In this document: positions 49,732 through 57,815 of the stretch, piece after piece
How the letters are laid out: each line of letters starts with the position of its first letter
Position numbering within the stretch: position 1 is the stretch's first letter
Assembly (NCBI GenBank): GCA_038239145.1
Contig: JBBSFB010000019.1
Span: 7,160 to 71,159, forward strand
Reading direction: 5' to 3'
DNA length: 64,000 nucleotides
Origin: PALSA-610 sp038239145
Lineage (GTDB): Bacteria; Actinomycetota; Acidimicrobiia; IMCC26256; PALSA-610
The notes under the pieces: generated by a model
Told to the model about the DNA's origin: nothing
Database searches by the model: none
The model's input: the letters and a program-made list of their open reading frames with translations, nothing else
Position numbers and translations under genes: made by a program

Positions 49732-51309
49732 ATGGCAGCACGCGTCCTCGTTTCCGAACCTCTGGCCGAACGCGGTCTCGACGCCATGCGCGCCGCCGGC
49801 CTCGACGTCGACGTGCAGACCGGGCTCTCGCCCGAACAGCTGCTGGATGCGATCAAGGGCGCGCAGGCGCTCGTGATCCGGAGCGCAACCCAGGTGACGA
49901 GCGAGGTGCTCGAGGCGGGGACCGACCTCGTCGTCGTGGGGCGGGCCGGGATCGGCCTCGACAACGTCGACGTCGCGGAAGCGACGCGCCGCGGCGTGAT
50001 GGTCGTGAACGCGCCGCAGTCGAACATCCTCTCCGCGGCCGAGCACACTCTCGCGTTGCTCCTGGCGCAGGCACGCAATGTTCCCCAGGCCAGCGCCGAC
50101 CTCAAGGCGGGCGCGTGGAACCGCTCAAAGTGGGAGGGCGTCGAGCTCCACGGGAAAACCCTCGGGATCGTCGGCCTCGGTCGGGTCGGCGTGCTCGTCG
50201 CCCAGCGCGCGCATGCGTTCGGCATGCGGCTCGTAGCGTTCGACCCCTTCGTGTCGCCCGATCGGGCCCGTCAGCTCGGCGTCGAGCTCGCGCCGACGAT
50301 CGAAGAGCTGGTTGCCGACTGCGACTTCGTGACGATTCACGCCACGAAGACGCCGGAGACGATCGGGCTGGTGAACGCGTCGGTGCTCGCACACGCCAAG
50401 CCGGGGATGCGCCTGATCAACGCCGGGCGGGGCGGCATCGTCGACGAGGATGCACTCGCGGCGGCTATCGCAGACGGCCGGCTCGGTGGCGCCGCGATCG
50501 ACACGTTCGCCAAGGAGCCCACGACGGAGTCGCCGTTGTTCGCGCTCGACAGCGTAGTCGTGACACCCCATCTCGGCGCGTCGACGGCGGAAGCGCAGGA
50601 CAAGGCGGGGGAGACGATCGCCGAACAGGTGGTGCTCGCGTTGCGGGGCGACTTCGTCCCGTTCGCAGTCAACGTCGCCGCGTCGGAAGCGTCCGAGAGC
50701 GTGCGGCCGTACCTTCCGCTCGCGGAGCGCTTGGGCCGGCTCTTCACCGGACTCGCCGGCGGTGCACCGTCGACGCTGCACATCGAGTACGAGGGTGAGA
50801 TCGCCGACTACGACTGTCGGGTGCTGACGCTGTCGATCCTGAAGGGTGTGCTCGCGCCCGTCGTGGCCGAGCCCGTCTCGTTCGTCAACGCGCCCCAGAT
50901 TGCAGAGCAGCGCGGCATCTCGGTGCGGGAGACGAAGTCGTCCGACGCACTCGACTACGTGAACCTGATCGTCGTGCGCGGTGACCAGGGCACTCACGTC
51001 GCCGCGACGTTGTTCGGCAAGCACCAGGCGCCGCGCATCGTCGGCATCGACGGTCATTCCGTCGACCTCCCGCCCGCGCAGCACATGCTGGTGGTGCACA
51101 ACGACGACAGCCCCGGGATGATCGGCCGGGTCGCGTCGGTGCTCGGCCGGGCCGGGCTTAACATCTCGAACATGGACGTGGGTCAGAGCCCGAGCGGCGA
51201 GGCCGCGCTGATGGTCATCGCGACCGACAGCACCGTGCCGGCGGAAGTGGTCGACGAGATCACCCGCCAAGATGGCGTCCAGACCGCCCGCGCCATCGAT
51301 CTAGGTTGA
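49732..51309 (+). CDS. serA: D-3-phosphoglycerate dehydrogenase
   Basis: The 525-residue protein has NAD-binding motif GIVGLGRVGVLVAQRA, catalytic Arg/Glu/His segments (NAGRGGIVDEDALAAA, then VVTPHLGASTAEAQ), an intervening ASB domain, and a C-terminal ACT domain (VHNDDSPGMIGRVASVLG). This is the long actinobacterial SerA. It oxidises 3-phosphoglycerate, the first step of serine synthesis, and the ACT domain binds serine for feedback. ATG 49732 has TACCCT (49719-49724) 7 nt upstream, a leaderless promoter although the aminotransferase gene ends only 18 bp before. Confidence 0.95.
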   Translation: MAARVLVSEPLAERGLDAMRAAGLDVDVQTGLSPEQLLDAIKGAQALVIRSATQVTSEVLEAGTDLVVVGRAGIGLDNVDVAEATRRGVMVVNAPQSNILSAAEHTLALLLAQARNVPQASADLKAGAWNRSKWEGVELHGKTLGIVGLGRVGVLVAQRAHAFGMRLVAFDPFVSPDRARQLGVELAPTIEELVADCDFVTIHATKTPETIGLVNASVLAHAKPGMRLINAGRGGIVDEDALAAAIADGRLGGAAIDTFAKEPTTESPLFALDSVVVTPHLGASTAEAQDKAGETIAEQVVLALRGDFVPFAVNVAASEASESVRPYLPLAERLGRLFTGLAGGAPSTLHIEYEGEIADYDCRVLTLSILKGVLAPVVAEPVSFVNAPQIAEQRGISVRETKSSDALDYVNLIVVRGDQGTHVAATLFGKHQAPRIVGIDGHSVDLPPAQHMLVVHNDDSPGMIGRVASVLGRAGLNISNMDVGQSPSGEAALMVIATDSTVPAEVVDEITRQDGVQTARAIDLG

Positions 51310-51317
51310 CGTTCGGG

Positions 51318-51680
51318 TCAGACCTTGGACGCGCGCAGGCCGTCGGCTTCGGCGGCGCGGCCGTCGGCATAGCAGCGGTCGGCCTTGGTGCGGTCGTAGT
51401 TGAGGCCTCCGGGGGCGTGGTAGATCCCGCTCGTGAGCTTCGCCTTGATCGGGAACGAAACCGGGCAACTGCCGTCGTGGTTCGGATCGGTGCGGGTCGG
51501 AGTAGGCGCCCCGCGCAGTTCCGACCCGGCCGGGCGCGGCGCCGGCGGGAAGGGGAAGGGGGCTGTGGACCAGTCGAGCGTCGCCCGTTCCGGCAGGCGC
51601 GTCCTCCACGCCCGCCACGCCGCGTAGGCGACCCCGCCGACGATCCCGGCGCCGAGCGCCGCCTTCAGTGATCTACGCAT
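51318..51680 (-). CDS. Small membrane-anchored sunset-domain protein
   Basis: The 120-residue protein has an N-terminal hydrophobic stretch (AALGAGIVGGVAYAAWRAW) and a Pro-rich linker. A compact C-terminal domain follows with SCPVSFPIKAKLTSGIYHAP and GGLNYDRTKADRCYADGRAA, then DGLRASK. This matches the sunset domain pattern (C-x-IK-x-YH-PG-Y-x-RT-C-A-G-R-S) found in many actinobacterial envelope and nuclease-associated proteins. The domain's function is not established. It is convergent with serA, 8 bp apart, and divergent from the leuA leader. Confidence 0.75.
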   Translation of the reverse strand: MRRSLKAALGAGIVGGVAYAAWRAWRTRLPERATLDWSTAPFPFPPAPRPAGSELRGAPTPTRTDPNHDGSCPVSFPIKAKLTSGIYHAPGGLNYDRTKADRCYADGRAAEADGLRASKV

Positions 51681-51747
51681 CGAGCCAATTCTCGCATGCG
51701 CGAGAGCCCAGTTCCTTCATGCTCCGGGCGCCGGCGCCGACGAGTGA

Positions 51748-51776
51748 TTGACGGACGTCGTCGACGCTGGCACACT
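51748..51776 (+). promoter_or_regulatory. Promoter of the leuA attenuator leader
   Basis: TTGACG (51748-51753) and CACACT (51771-51776) are separated by 17 bp. The leader peptide ATG lies 10 nt after the -10. The same layout, TTGACT-N17-GATCCT, precedes the leuB leader at 61731. Confidence 0.6.
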
Positions 51777-51786
51777 GGAAAGACTT

Positions 51787-51852
51787 ATGCGCAAGGAGAC
51801 ACAGGCTTTCGGGCCCGCATTCGCAGCACAGCTGAGCCTCCTTCTTATGTAG
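51787..51852 (+). CDS. leuA leader peptide (leucine-rich)
   Basis: A 21-codon ORF reads MRKETQAFGPAFAAQLSLLL plus M and stops with TAG. Four leucine codons (CTG, CTC, CTT, CTT) fall in a five-codon run just before the stop. A GC-rich hairpin (51853-51878) begins right after the stop, and a terminator follows at 51882. This is the layout of ribosome-mediated attenuation: leucine shortage would stall the ribosome in the Leu codons and prevent termination. Confidence 0.75.
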   Translation: MRKETQAFGPAFAAQLSLLLM

Positions 51853-51878
51853 GCGCGGGCGCCCACCGGTGCTCGCGC
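51853..51878 (+). promoter_or_regulatory. Hairpin following the leuA leader peptide stop
   Basis: GCGCGGGC (51853-51860) and GCTCGCGC (51871-51878) pair with one G-U. The hairpin starts directly at the leader stop codon, so a ribosome on the Leu codons or at the stop would alter its folding. I read it as the 1:2 pause or protector structure of the attenuator. Confidence 0.55.
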
Positions 51879-51881
51879 TTC

Positions 51882-51913
51882 AACCTCCGTGCCGATCCGG
51901 CCGGAGGTTTTTT
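51882..51913 (+). terminator. Intrinsic terminator of the leuA attenuator
   Basis: AACCTCCG-t-GCCG then ATC then CGGC-CGGAGGTT forms a 12-bp stem with one bulged base, followed by six T (51908-51913). It lies 62 bp before the leuA ATG and after the Leu-rich leader, so it would stop transcription when leucine is plentiful. Confidence 0.8.
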
Positions 51914-51975
51914 CGTTGCGGCGACAACCCCGTCGCAACACCCCTGAAGCCACCACGACCCCAGAGGTGAACGAG

Positions 51976-53523
51976 ATGGACACGGTCAAGATCTTCGACA
52001 CGACCCTGCGAGACGGCGAGCAGTCTCCCGGGATCTCACTCGACGTCAGCGAGAAGCTCGAGATCGCCGAACAGCTCGCGCGCCTCGGTGTCGACATCAT
52101 CGAGGCCGGGTTCCCGATCGCCTCCGACGGCGACTTCGAGTCGGTCGAGGCCATCTCCAAGTCGGTGAAGGGCCCGATCATCACGGCCCTGTCCCGCACC
52201 GCGTTCAAGGACGTGGACCGGGCGTGGGAAGGGGTGCGGCACGCGGAGAGGGCACGCATCCACATCTTCATCGCTACGTCGAAGATCCACATGGAGAAGA
52301 AGCTCCGCATGACGCCGGAGCAGGTGAAGCAGGAGGCCGCGGCGTCGGTCGCGCGAGCCAAGAGCTACCTCGACGACGTCGAGTTCTCGCCCGAGGACGG
52401 CTACCGCTCCGATCCCGACTTCATGTGCGAGGTCTGCCAGATCGCGGTCGACAACGGCGCCACCACGCTGAACATCCCCGACACCGTCGGCTTCGCAGTC
52501 CCCGACGACTACGGGCGACTGATCAAGTTCGTCATCGACACGGTAAAGGGCGATTTCGTCGTCTCGACCCATTGCCACAACGACCTGGGTCTCGCAGTCG
52601 CGAACTCGTTGGCCGGCGTGATGAACGGTGCCCGCCAGGTCGAGTGCGCGATCAACGGGCTGGGGGAGCGGGCCGGCAACGCCGCGCTCGAAGAGGTCGT
52701 GATGGCGATCCGCACCCGGCGCGACTATTTCGGAACGGTCGACGTCGACACGAAGACCGAAGAGCTCGCTCGCACATCGCGGATGGTCGCCCGGCTCACC
52801 GGTTACCACGTGCAGTTCAACAAGGCGGTCGTCGGGCGCAACGCGTTCGCACACGAGGCCGGCATCCATCAACACGGGGTGCTCGCCGATCCCGAGACCT
52901 ACGAGATCATCAACGCGTCGTCGGTCGGTCAGGAAGCGGCCCAGATCGTGCTGGGCAAGCACTCGGGCCGCCACGCCTTTGCCGACACGCTCGAGAAGAT
53001 GGGCATCAAGGTCCAGGGCGACGCCCTGAACGCCGCGTTCGTTCGCTTCAAGGAGCTCTCGGACAAGAAGGTCGAGATCACCGAAGCCGACCTCGAGGCG
53101 ATCGTCGCCGAGGAGCTCGGCAGCGGCGTGGTGCACCGGTTCGGGCTGCACGAGCTCGACGTGCGGGGCGGCACCAACGTTCCTCCGGTTGCGCGCGTGG
53201 TCGTCACCGACGCCGACGGCAAGATCGAGGCCACCGGGACCGGCGACGGCATGATCGACGCGGCGATCGCGGCGATCGGTGAGGCCACCGGGGTGCGGGG
53301 CAAGCTCGCGAGCTTCCAGGTGTCGTCGGTTACCGGCGGTTCCGACGCGCTCGGCGCGGTCGCGATCACGGTCGACTTCGACGACGGACACAAGGTGACG
53401 GGCCGGGGTGTCGCGACCGATGTCGTCGAGGCATCGGCGCGCGCCTATCTCAACGCGGTGAACAAACTCATCCGTATGCGCGATCGCGGCGACGAAGTGC
53501 GCGAACCGTCGGTAGGTCCGTGA
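51976..53523 (+). CDS. leuA: 2-isopropylmalate synthase
   Basis: The 515-residue protein has KIFDTTLRDGEQSPGISLDV, STHCHNDLGLAVANSLAGV (metal-binding HxH-N), INGLGERAGNAALEEV, GIHQHGV and the C-terminal LeuA dimer domain for leucine feedback. It condenses 2-oxoisovalerate and acetyl-CoA in the first committed step of leucine synthesis. The length matches the long bacterial form. ATG 51976 has GAGGTGA 5 nt upstream. An attenuator with a Leu-rich leader precedes it. A methyltransferase gene starts 1 nt after its stop. Confidence 0.95.
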   Translation: MDTVKIFDTTLRDGEQSPGISLDVSEKLEIAEQLARLGVDIIEAGFPIASDGDFESVEAISKSVKGPIITALSRTAFKDVDRAWEGVRHAERARIHIFIATSKIHMEKKLRMTPEQVKQEAAASVARAKSYLDDVEFSPEDGYRSDPDFMCEVCQIAVDNGATTLNIPDTVGFAVPDDYGRLIKFVIDTVKGDFVVSTHCHNDLGLAVANSLAGVMNGARQVECAINGLGERAGNAALEEVVMAIRTRRDYFGTVDVDTKTEELARTSRMVARLTGYHVQFNKAVVGRNAFAHEAGIHQHGVLADPETYEIINASSVGQEAAQIVLGKHSGRHAFADTLEKMGIKVQGDALNAAFVRFKELSDKKVEITEADLEAIVAEELGSGVVHRFGLHELDVRGGTNVPPVARVVVTDADGKIEATGTGDGMIDAAIAAIGEATGVRGKLASFQVSSVTGGSDALGAVAITVDFDDGHKVTGRGVATDVVEASARAYLNAVNKLIRMRDRGDEVREPSVGP

Positions 53524-53524
53524 C

Positions 53525-54157
53525 ATGTCGACGAACCTCTGGGTGAACGAAGAGCACGCGCGGTCGTATCTGCGCGAGCGCGAAGCGCTCCCGCACCGCG
53601 TCGACGCGCTCGAACAAATCTGCGAACTGCTGCCCGAGAAGGTCGGGCGGGTGCTCGACCTCGGCACCGGCGACGGCATCACACTCGGCCTCGTGCTCTC
53701 GGCCCGTCCCCGCGCGACCGGGCTCGGGCTCGACTTCGGCACCGAGATGTTGCGACGCGCGGCCGAGCGGTTCGCCGGCGACGGGCGGGCCGAGTTCGGT
53801 CGTCACGACCTCGAGCAGCCCCTGCCGGAAGGGCTGGGGAAGTTCGACGTCGTGGTGTCGAGCTTCGCGATCCATCACCTCGTACCCTCCCGACAACGCG
53901 CGCTCTACACCGAGATCTTCGCCTGCCTGCGCCCGGGTGGACGCTTCGTGAACGCCGAGCACGTAGCGTCACCGACCGCTGAGTTGCACGAAGAATTTCT
54001 TGCCGCACTCGGGCGGACTCCGTACGACGACGACCCGTCGAATCAGCTCGTCGCCGTCGAACAGCACCTGAACTGGTTGAACGAGATCGGGTTCACCAAT
54101 TCTGACTGCTTTTGGAAGTGGCGGGAGTTGGCCGTGTTGTCGGGCGGCCGCCCGTAG
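53525..54157 (+). CDS. Class I SAM-dependent methyltransferase
   Basis: The 210-residue protein has SAM motif I VLDLGTGDGITLGLV, acidic motif TGLGLDFGTEML, motif III-like FDVVVSSFAIHHL, and LRPGGRFVNAEHVASP. It fits Methyltransf_25-like small-molecule methyltransferases. The ATG lies one base after leuA's stop, so it is cotranscribed with and probably coupled to leuA, which is an odd partner. The substrate is unknown. The length is normal for this class. Confidence 0.85.
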   Translation: MSTNLWVNEEHARSYLREREALPHRVDALEQICELLPEKVGRVLDLGTGDGITLGLVLSARPRATGLGLDFGTEMLRRAAERFAGDGRAEFGRHDLEQPLPEGLGKFDVVVSSFAIHHLVPSRQRALYTEIFACLRPGGRFVNAEHVASPTAELHEEFLAALGRTPYDDDPSNQLVAVEQHLNWLNEIGFTNSDCFWKWRELAVLSGGRP

Positions 54158-54160
54158 AGC

Positions 54161-54178
54161 TGCATGCGCACGCATGCA
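54161..54178. terminator. 18-bp inverted repeat after the leuA-methyltransferase operon
   Basis: TGCATGCG-CA-CGCATGCA has 8-bp perfect arms and starts 3 bp after the methyltransferase stop. There is no T-tract, so an intrinsic terminator is not assured. An operator for the small ORF at 54253 is the alternative. Confidence 0.45.
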
Positions 54179-54252
54179 ACCGGGATCGGGTGGGAACAAA
54201 TGGGCGACCCCGAAACTTGAACGTTGCAACTACGACTGCAATGGAGCACGCC

Positions 54253-54375
54253 ATGAGCGTCATTGATTTCTTCGAGTACCTGGCTTCGAACGACCAGACG
54301 GTCGAGCTTGCGCACGAGCTCGCCGACGTGTGGGTCTCGCACCAGGTCGGCGACGTCTACGAACCCGCCGCCTGA
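54253..54375 (+). CDS. Uncharacterised 40-residue acidic protein
   Basis: The frame MSVIDFFEYLASNDQTVELA continues HELADVWVSHQVGDVYEPAA. Its third codon positions are almost all G or C, like true genes here. Predicted as one or two amphipathic helices without a signal or membrane segment, it matches no family I know. GGAG sits 6 nt before ATG 54253; ATG 54241 is in frame and possible. It lies between the leuA operon and the convergent leuCD operon, with an 18-bp palindrome upstream. Confidence 0.6.
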   Translation: MSVIDFFEYLASNDQTVELAHELADVWVSHQVGDVYEPAA

Positions 54376-54417
54376 GATTCTCGGCCCGGGAATGCTCGTC
54401 AGAGAAACGTCCCTTGC

Positions 54418-55014
54418 CTACACGGCGGCGGACGGGAACCAGCTCGGGCGCACCGACTCGTAGGAATCGATCGCGTCGGCATGGCGCAACGAGAGTCCGA
54501 CGTCGTCGAGGCCGTTGAGCAGCCGGTACTGGGTGAAGTCGTCGAGCTCGAACTTGACGTCGAGGTCTATCGCCGGCGCCGCCACCCGCTTCGCCTCCAC
54601 GTCGATCACGATCTCGAGGTTCGGGTCCGCTTCGATGGCCTCCCAGAGGCGATGCACGGCCGACTCCGGGATCGCCGCGACCACGAGGCCCATCTTTCCT
54701 GAGTTGTTGCGGAAGATGTCGGCGAAGCGCGGCGACAACACAGCTTGGAAGCCGTAGTCCATGAGGGCCCACACCGCGTGCTCGCGTGACGATCCGGTCC
54801 CGAAGTTCGGCCCCGCGACGAGCACCTTGGCGCCGTCGTAGCGAGCCTGGTTGAGCACGAAGTCGGAGTTCTCCCGCCACTCCGAGAAGAGCCCGGCGCC
54901 GAACCCGGTGCGCTCGACTCGCTTGAGCCAGTCGCTCGGGATGATCTGGTCGGTGTCGACGTCGGAGCGAACCAGCGGGACACCCCGCCCCGTGATGATC
55001 TTGACTTGTTCCAT
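54418..55014 (-). CDS. leuD: 3-isopropylmalate dehydratase small subunit
   Basis: The 198-residue protein has LVRSDVDTDQIIPSDWLKRV, the signature GPNFGTGSSREHAVWALMDY and FADIFRNNSGKMGL, the aconitase swivel domain of LeuD. With LeuC it isomerises 2-isopropylmalate to 3-isopropylmalate. ATG 55014 overlaps the leuC stop by one base (TGATG read on this strand), so the subunits are translationally coupled. Length is normal. Confidence 0.95.
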   Translation of the reverse strand: MEQVKIITGRGVPLVRSDVDTDQIIPSDWLKRVERTGFGAGLFSEWRENSDFVLNQARYDGAKVLVAGPNFGTGSSREHAVWALMDYGFQAVLSPRFADIFRNNSGKMGLVVAAIPESAVHRLWEAIEADPNLEIVIDVEAKRVAAPAIDLDVKFELDDFTQYRLLNGLDDVGLSLRHADAIDSYESVRPSWFPSAAV

Positions 55015-56423
55015 CAGTGCAGGTCCTCCGGAGTCGAGAAGTGCCCGGCGATCGCGGTCGCGGCGGCGACCGCAGGGGACACGAGATGGGTGCGGCCGCC
55101 CTTGCCCTGGCGGCCCTCGAAGTTGCGGTTCGAGGTGGACGCGCAGCGCTCGCCCGGCGCGAGTTTGTCGGGGTTCATGGCCAGGCACATGGAACACCCC
55201 GGTTCGCGCCAGTCGAAGCCGGCGTCGCGGAACACGCGATCGAGTCCTTCCGCTTCGGCCTGCACCTTCACCGCGTGCGAGCCGGGAACCACGAGCGTGC
55301 GCACGCCCGCCTTTACCTTCCGCCCCCGGGCGACGTCGGCCGCCACGCGCAGATCCTCGATCCGGGAATTCGTGCACGATCCGATGAAGACGGTGTCGAC
55401 GGGGATGTCGCGCATCGGCGTGCCCGCCTTGAGCCCCATGTAGACGAGCGCGCGCTTGGCCGACTCCCGCAACGACTCGTCGTCGTGGTGGTCGGGGTCG
55501 GGGACGGCCGCGTCGATCGGGATCGTCTGGGCCGGGTTCGTTCCCCACGAGACGTGCGGGCGCAACGTCGACGCGTCGATGAACACTTCGTTGTCGAACG
55601 CGGCGTCGTGATCGGTGACCAGCGTTCGCCAGTCGTCGAGCGCGCGTTCCCACTCCGCGCCTTTCGGTGCGAACGGCCGGCCTTCGAGATACGCGAACGT
55701 CGTGTCGTCGGGCGCGACGAGTCCGGCCCGGGCGCCGGCTTCGATCGACATGTTGCACACGGTGAGGCGGCCCTCGATCGACAGCGCGCGGATAGCGGAG
55801 CCGCGGTACTCAATGACCGAACCGATACCGCCGCCGGTTCCGATACGGGCGATGATCGCGAGGACGATGTCCTTGGCCGACACGCTCGCGGGCGTCTCGC
55901 CTTCAACGACGATCGCCATCGTGCCCGGCTTCATCTGCGGCAACGTCTGCGTGGCGAGCACGTGCTCGACCTCGCTCGTGCCGATGCCGAACGCGAGCGC
56001 GCCGAACGCTCCGTGCGTGGAGGTGTGGCTGTCGCCGCACACGATCGTCATCCCGGGCTGAGTAAGGCCCTGCTCCGGGCCGATCACGTGCACGATGCCC
56101 TGACCCGGGTCGCCCATGCCGTAGAGACGGATGCCGAACTCGGCGCAGTTCTGCGCGAGCACGTCCATCTGCTTGGCTGAGATCGGGTCGGCGAGCGGCT
56201 TGTCGAGATCGGCGGTCGGGACGTTGTGATCCATCGTCGCGACGGTGAGGTCGGGGCGGCGCACGCGCCGGCCCTCGGCCCGCAACCCGTCGAAAGCCTG
56301 CGGCGACGTGACCTCGTGCACCAGGTGGAGATCGATGTAGAGCAGGTCGGGTTCGCCCGGGGTGGCGTTGACGACGTGCCGGTCCCAGACTTTTTCGGAG
56401 AGGGTCTTCGGAGTATCGGGCAT
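55014..56423 (-). CDS. leuC: 3-isopropylmalate dehydratase large subunit
   Basis: The 469-residue protein has the aconitase-family motifs GDSHTSTHGAFGALAFGIGT, the 4Fe-4S ligands in GSCTNSR and GCSMCLAMN, and NRNFEGRQGKGGRTHLVSP. It is the [4Fe-4S] subunit of isopropylmalate isomerase. ATG 56423 has AGGAG 5 nt upstream. It is divergent from an IclR-type regulator (42 bp), matching the actinobacterial leuCD-LtbR/NdgR arrangement, and an inverted repeat lies in the gap. Confidence 0.95.
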   Translation of the reverse strand: MPDTPKTLSEKVWDRHVVNATPGEPDLLYIDLHLVHEVTSPQAFDGLRAEGRRVRRPDLTVATMDHNVPTADLDKPLADPISAKQMDVLAQNCAEFGIRLYGMGDPGQGIVHVIGPEQGLTQPGMTIVCGDSHTSTHGAFGALAFGIGTSEVEHVLATQTLPQMKPGTMAIVVEGETPASVSAKDIVLAIIARIGTGGGIGSVIEYRGSAIRALSIEGRLTVCNMSIEAGARAGLVAPDDTTFAYLEGRPFAPKGAEWERALDDWRTLVTDHDAAFDNEVFIDASTLRPHVSWGTNPAQTIPIDAAVPDPDHHDDESLRESAKRALVYMGLKAGTPMRDIPVDTVFIGSCTNSRIEDLRVAADVARGRKVKAGVRTLVVPGSHAVKVQAEAEGLDRVFRDAGFDWREPGCSMCLAMNPDKLAPGERCASTSNRNFEGRQGKGGRTHLVSPAVAAATAIAGHFSTPEDLH

Positions 56424-56465
56424 GCTTCGCTCCTGTCTCACTTTATGAGACGCTAGTATCACTGT
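56424..56465. promoter_or_regulatory. leuC/iclR divergent control region with inverted repeat
   Basis: TCTCA-CTTTA-TGAGA (56436-56450) is a perfect inverted repeat between the two starts. TAGTAT (56454-56459) stands 6 nt before the regulator's GTG, making it leaderless. The repeat is a candidate site for the IclR protein acting on both promoters. Confidence 0.55.
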
Positions 56466-57191
56466 GTGGTCAGTGTACCAAGTGGCATCCAGGTGCTCGA
56501 TCGGGCCGTGCTCGTCATCGACACGCTCGCCGGCGAAGGGCCGTGCGCGCTCGCCGACCTCCAGCGCATCACCGGGCTCCCACGGCCCACGGCCTACCGA
56601 CTCGCGATCGCGCTCGTCCGCCAAGGCGTGCTGAGCCGCGACGACGACGGTCGCTTCCTTCTCGGCCACCGACTCGCGGCGTGGGGTGCGGTCGCGGGCC
56701 GGGGGCTTGCCGACGCCGGTCGTCCGGTGCTCGCGCGGCTCGGAGAGGCGACGGGTGAGAGCGCGCAGTTGTACGTGCGAGAGGGTGAAAATCGAGTGTG
56801 CATCGCCGTGCACGAGCGTCCGAGCGGCTTACGCGACACCGTTCCGCTGGGCGCAGTGTTCCCGCTCGATCGAGGCTCGGGGGGCAAGGTCCTCCTCGCG
56901 TGGGCCGAGGATTCGGGCCGTTTCGCGGTGGGCGCCCGCGACCTGCAGACCGTGCGGAAGCGGGGCTGGGCTGCCAGTGTCGGCGAACGGGAGGCCGGGG
57001 TCGCGAGCGTGAGTGCCCCGGTGTTCGACGGATCGGGCGCGGTGATCGCGGCGGTGAGCGTGAGCGGACCGATCGACCGCCTCGGACAGCAGCCGGCCCG
57101 CGACCTCGCCCCGGCCGTGACCGCAGCGGCGTCCGACCTCTCCGTAGCGCTCGGTGGACCCGGCAAGCCCGCGCCCGTCACGGCCGGGTAA
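56466..57191 (+). CDS. IclR-family regulator of leucine genes (LtbR/NdgR-like)
   Basis: The 241-residue protein has an N-terminal winged helix (SGIQVLDRAVLVIDTLA, DLQRITGLPRPTAYRLAIAL) and a C-terminal effector domain (YVREGENRVCIAVHERPSGL, PLGAVFPLDRGSGGKVLLAW, VSAPVFDGSGAVIAAVSVSG). Divergent orientation with leuCD is the conserved position of LtbR in corynebacteria and NdgR in streptomycetes, which control leuCD. The functional assignment therefore rests on synteny plus family. GTG 56466 is fixed by the TAGTAT -10. Confidence 0.85.
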   Translation: MVSVPSGIQVLDRAVLVIDTLAGEGPCALADLQRITGLPRPTAYRLAIALVRQGVLSRDDDGRFLLGHRLAAWGAVAGRGLADAGRPVLARLGEATGESAQLYVREGENRVCIAVHERPSGLRDTVPLGAVFPLDRGSGGKVLLAWAEDSGRFAVGARDLQTVRKRGWAASVGEREAGVASVSAPVFDGSGAVIAAVSVSGPIDRLGQQPARDLAPAVTAAASDLSVALGGPGKPAPVTAG

Positions 57192-57226
57192 CAAGGACGT
57201 AACAAAAGCGTCCTACCGTCGGGTCC

Positions 57227-57733
57227 GTGAACGTCGAAGTAGTTCGATGGCCGGCCGATGCGCAGCGACTCGCTGAACTTCGGGAAATGCGAATCCCACG
57301 ACTGTTGGTCGTGGCCGACGGCGACGGAGACGGTGAGCTGCCGTTGCCGATCGACTGTCTCGAGGACTGGGTCACGTCGGGCGCGCCCGAATGGGAGGTG
57401 GACGCCCGCCGTCAGGCTCTGGTGCTGCGTTCGGGTGAGCACGCCGTCCGCCCGCTGCTCGACGAGGACGGTCTGCTGCACCACCGCGATGCGTGGGTGT
57501 CGCTCTCGCCAGTCGAGCAGGCGCTCGCGGGAGTGTTGCTCGACCGCTTCGGCGCCGTCGTCACCCGGGAGATGCTCGCCGATCGGGCGTGGCCGTCGGG
57601 CGTGCCGACGCGCAACGCGCTCGACGTGCATGTCCTGCGCCTGCGGCGCCGCATTGCTCCCGTCGGGCTCGAGATCCGCACCGTTCGCTCGCGCGGGTAC
57701 CTCATGCAATCCCGCGAGGTCGTCCTCTCGTAA
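57227..57733 (+). CDS. OmpR/PhoB-type winged-helix protein without a receiver domain
   Basis: The 168-residue protein has an unusual N-terminal 85 residues (PRLLVVADGDGDGELPLPID, EWEVDARRQALVLRSGEHAV) and a C-terminal Trans_reg_C winged helix: LSPVEQALAGVLLDRFGAVV, TREMLADRAWPSGVPTRNAL, DVHVLRLRRRIAP, IRTVRSRGYLM. No phospho-acceptor Asp pattern of a receiver is seen, so control is not by a standard kinase. GTG 57227 has TACCGT (57214-57219) 7 nt upstream. Its targets are unknown. Confidence 0.8.
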   Translation: MNVEVVRWPADAQRLAELREMRIPRLLVVADGDGDGELPLPIDCLEDWVTSGAPEWEVDARRQALVLRSGEHAVRPLLDEDGLLHHRDAWVSLSPVEQALAGVLLDRFGAVVTREMLADRAWPSGVPTRNALDVHVLRLRRRIAPVGLEIRTVRSRGYLMQSREVVLS

Positions 57734-57815
57734 CCAACCCCTTTCGAACCGGCGTGAGCGGGCGTGGCGGTGCCGCGGCCACGCCGGTTCGGGGGTGGGA
57801 TGGTTGCGTCGGGTC

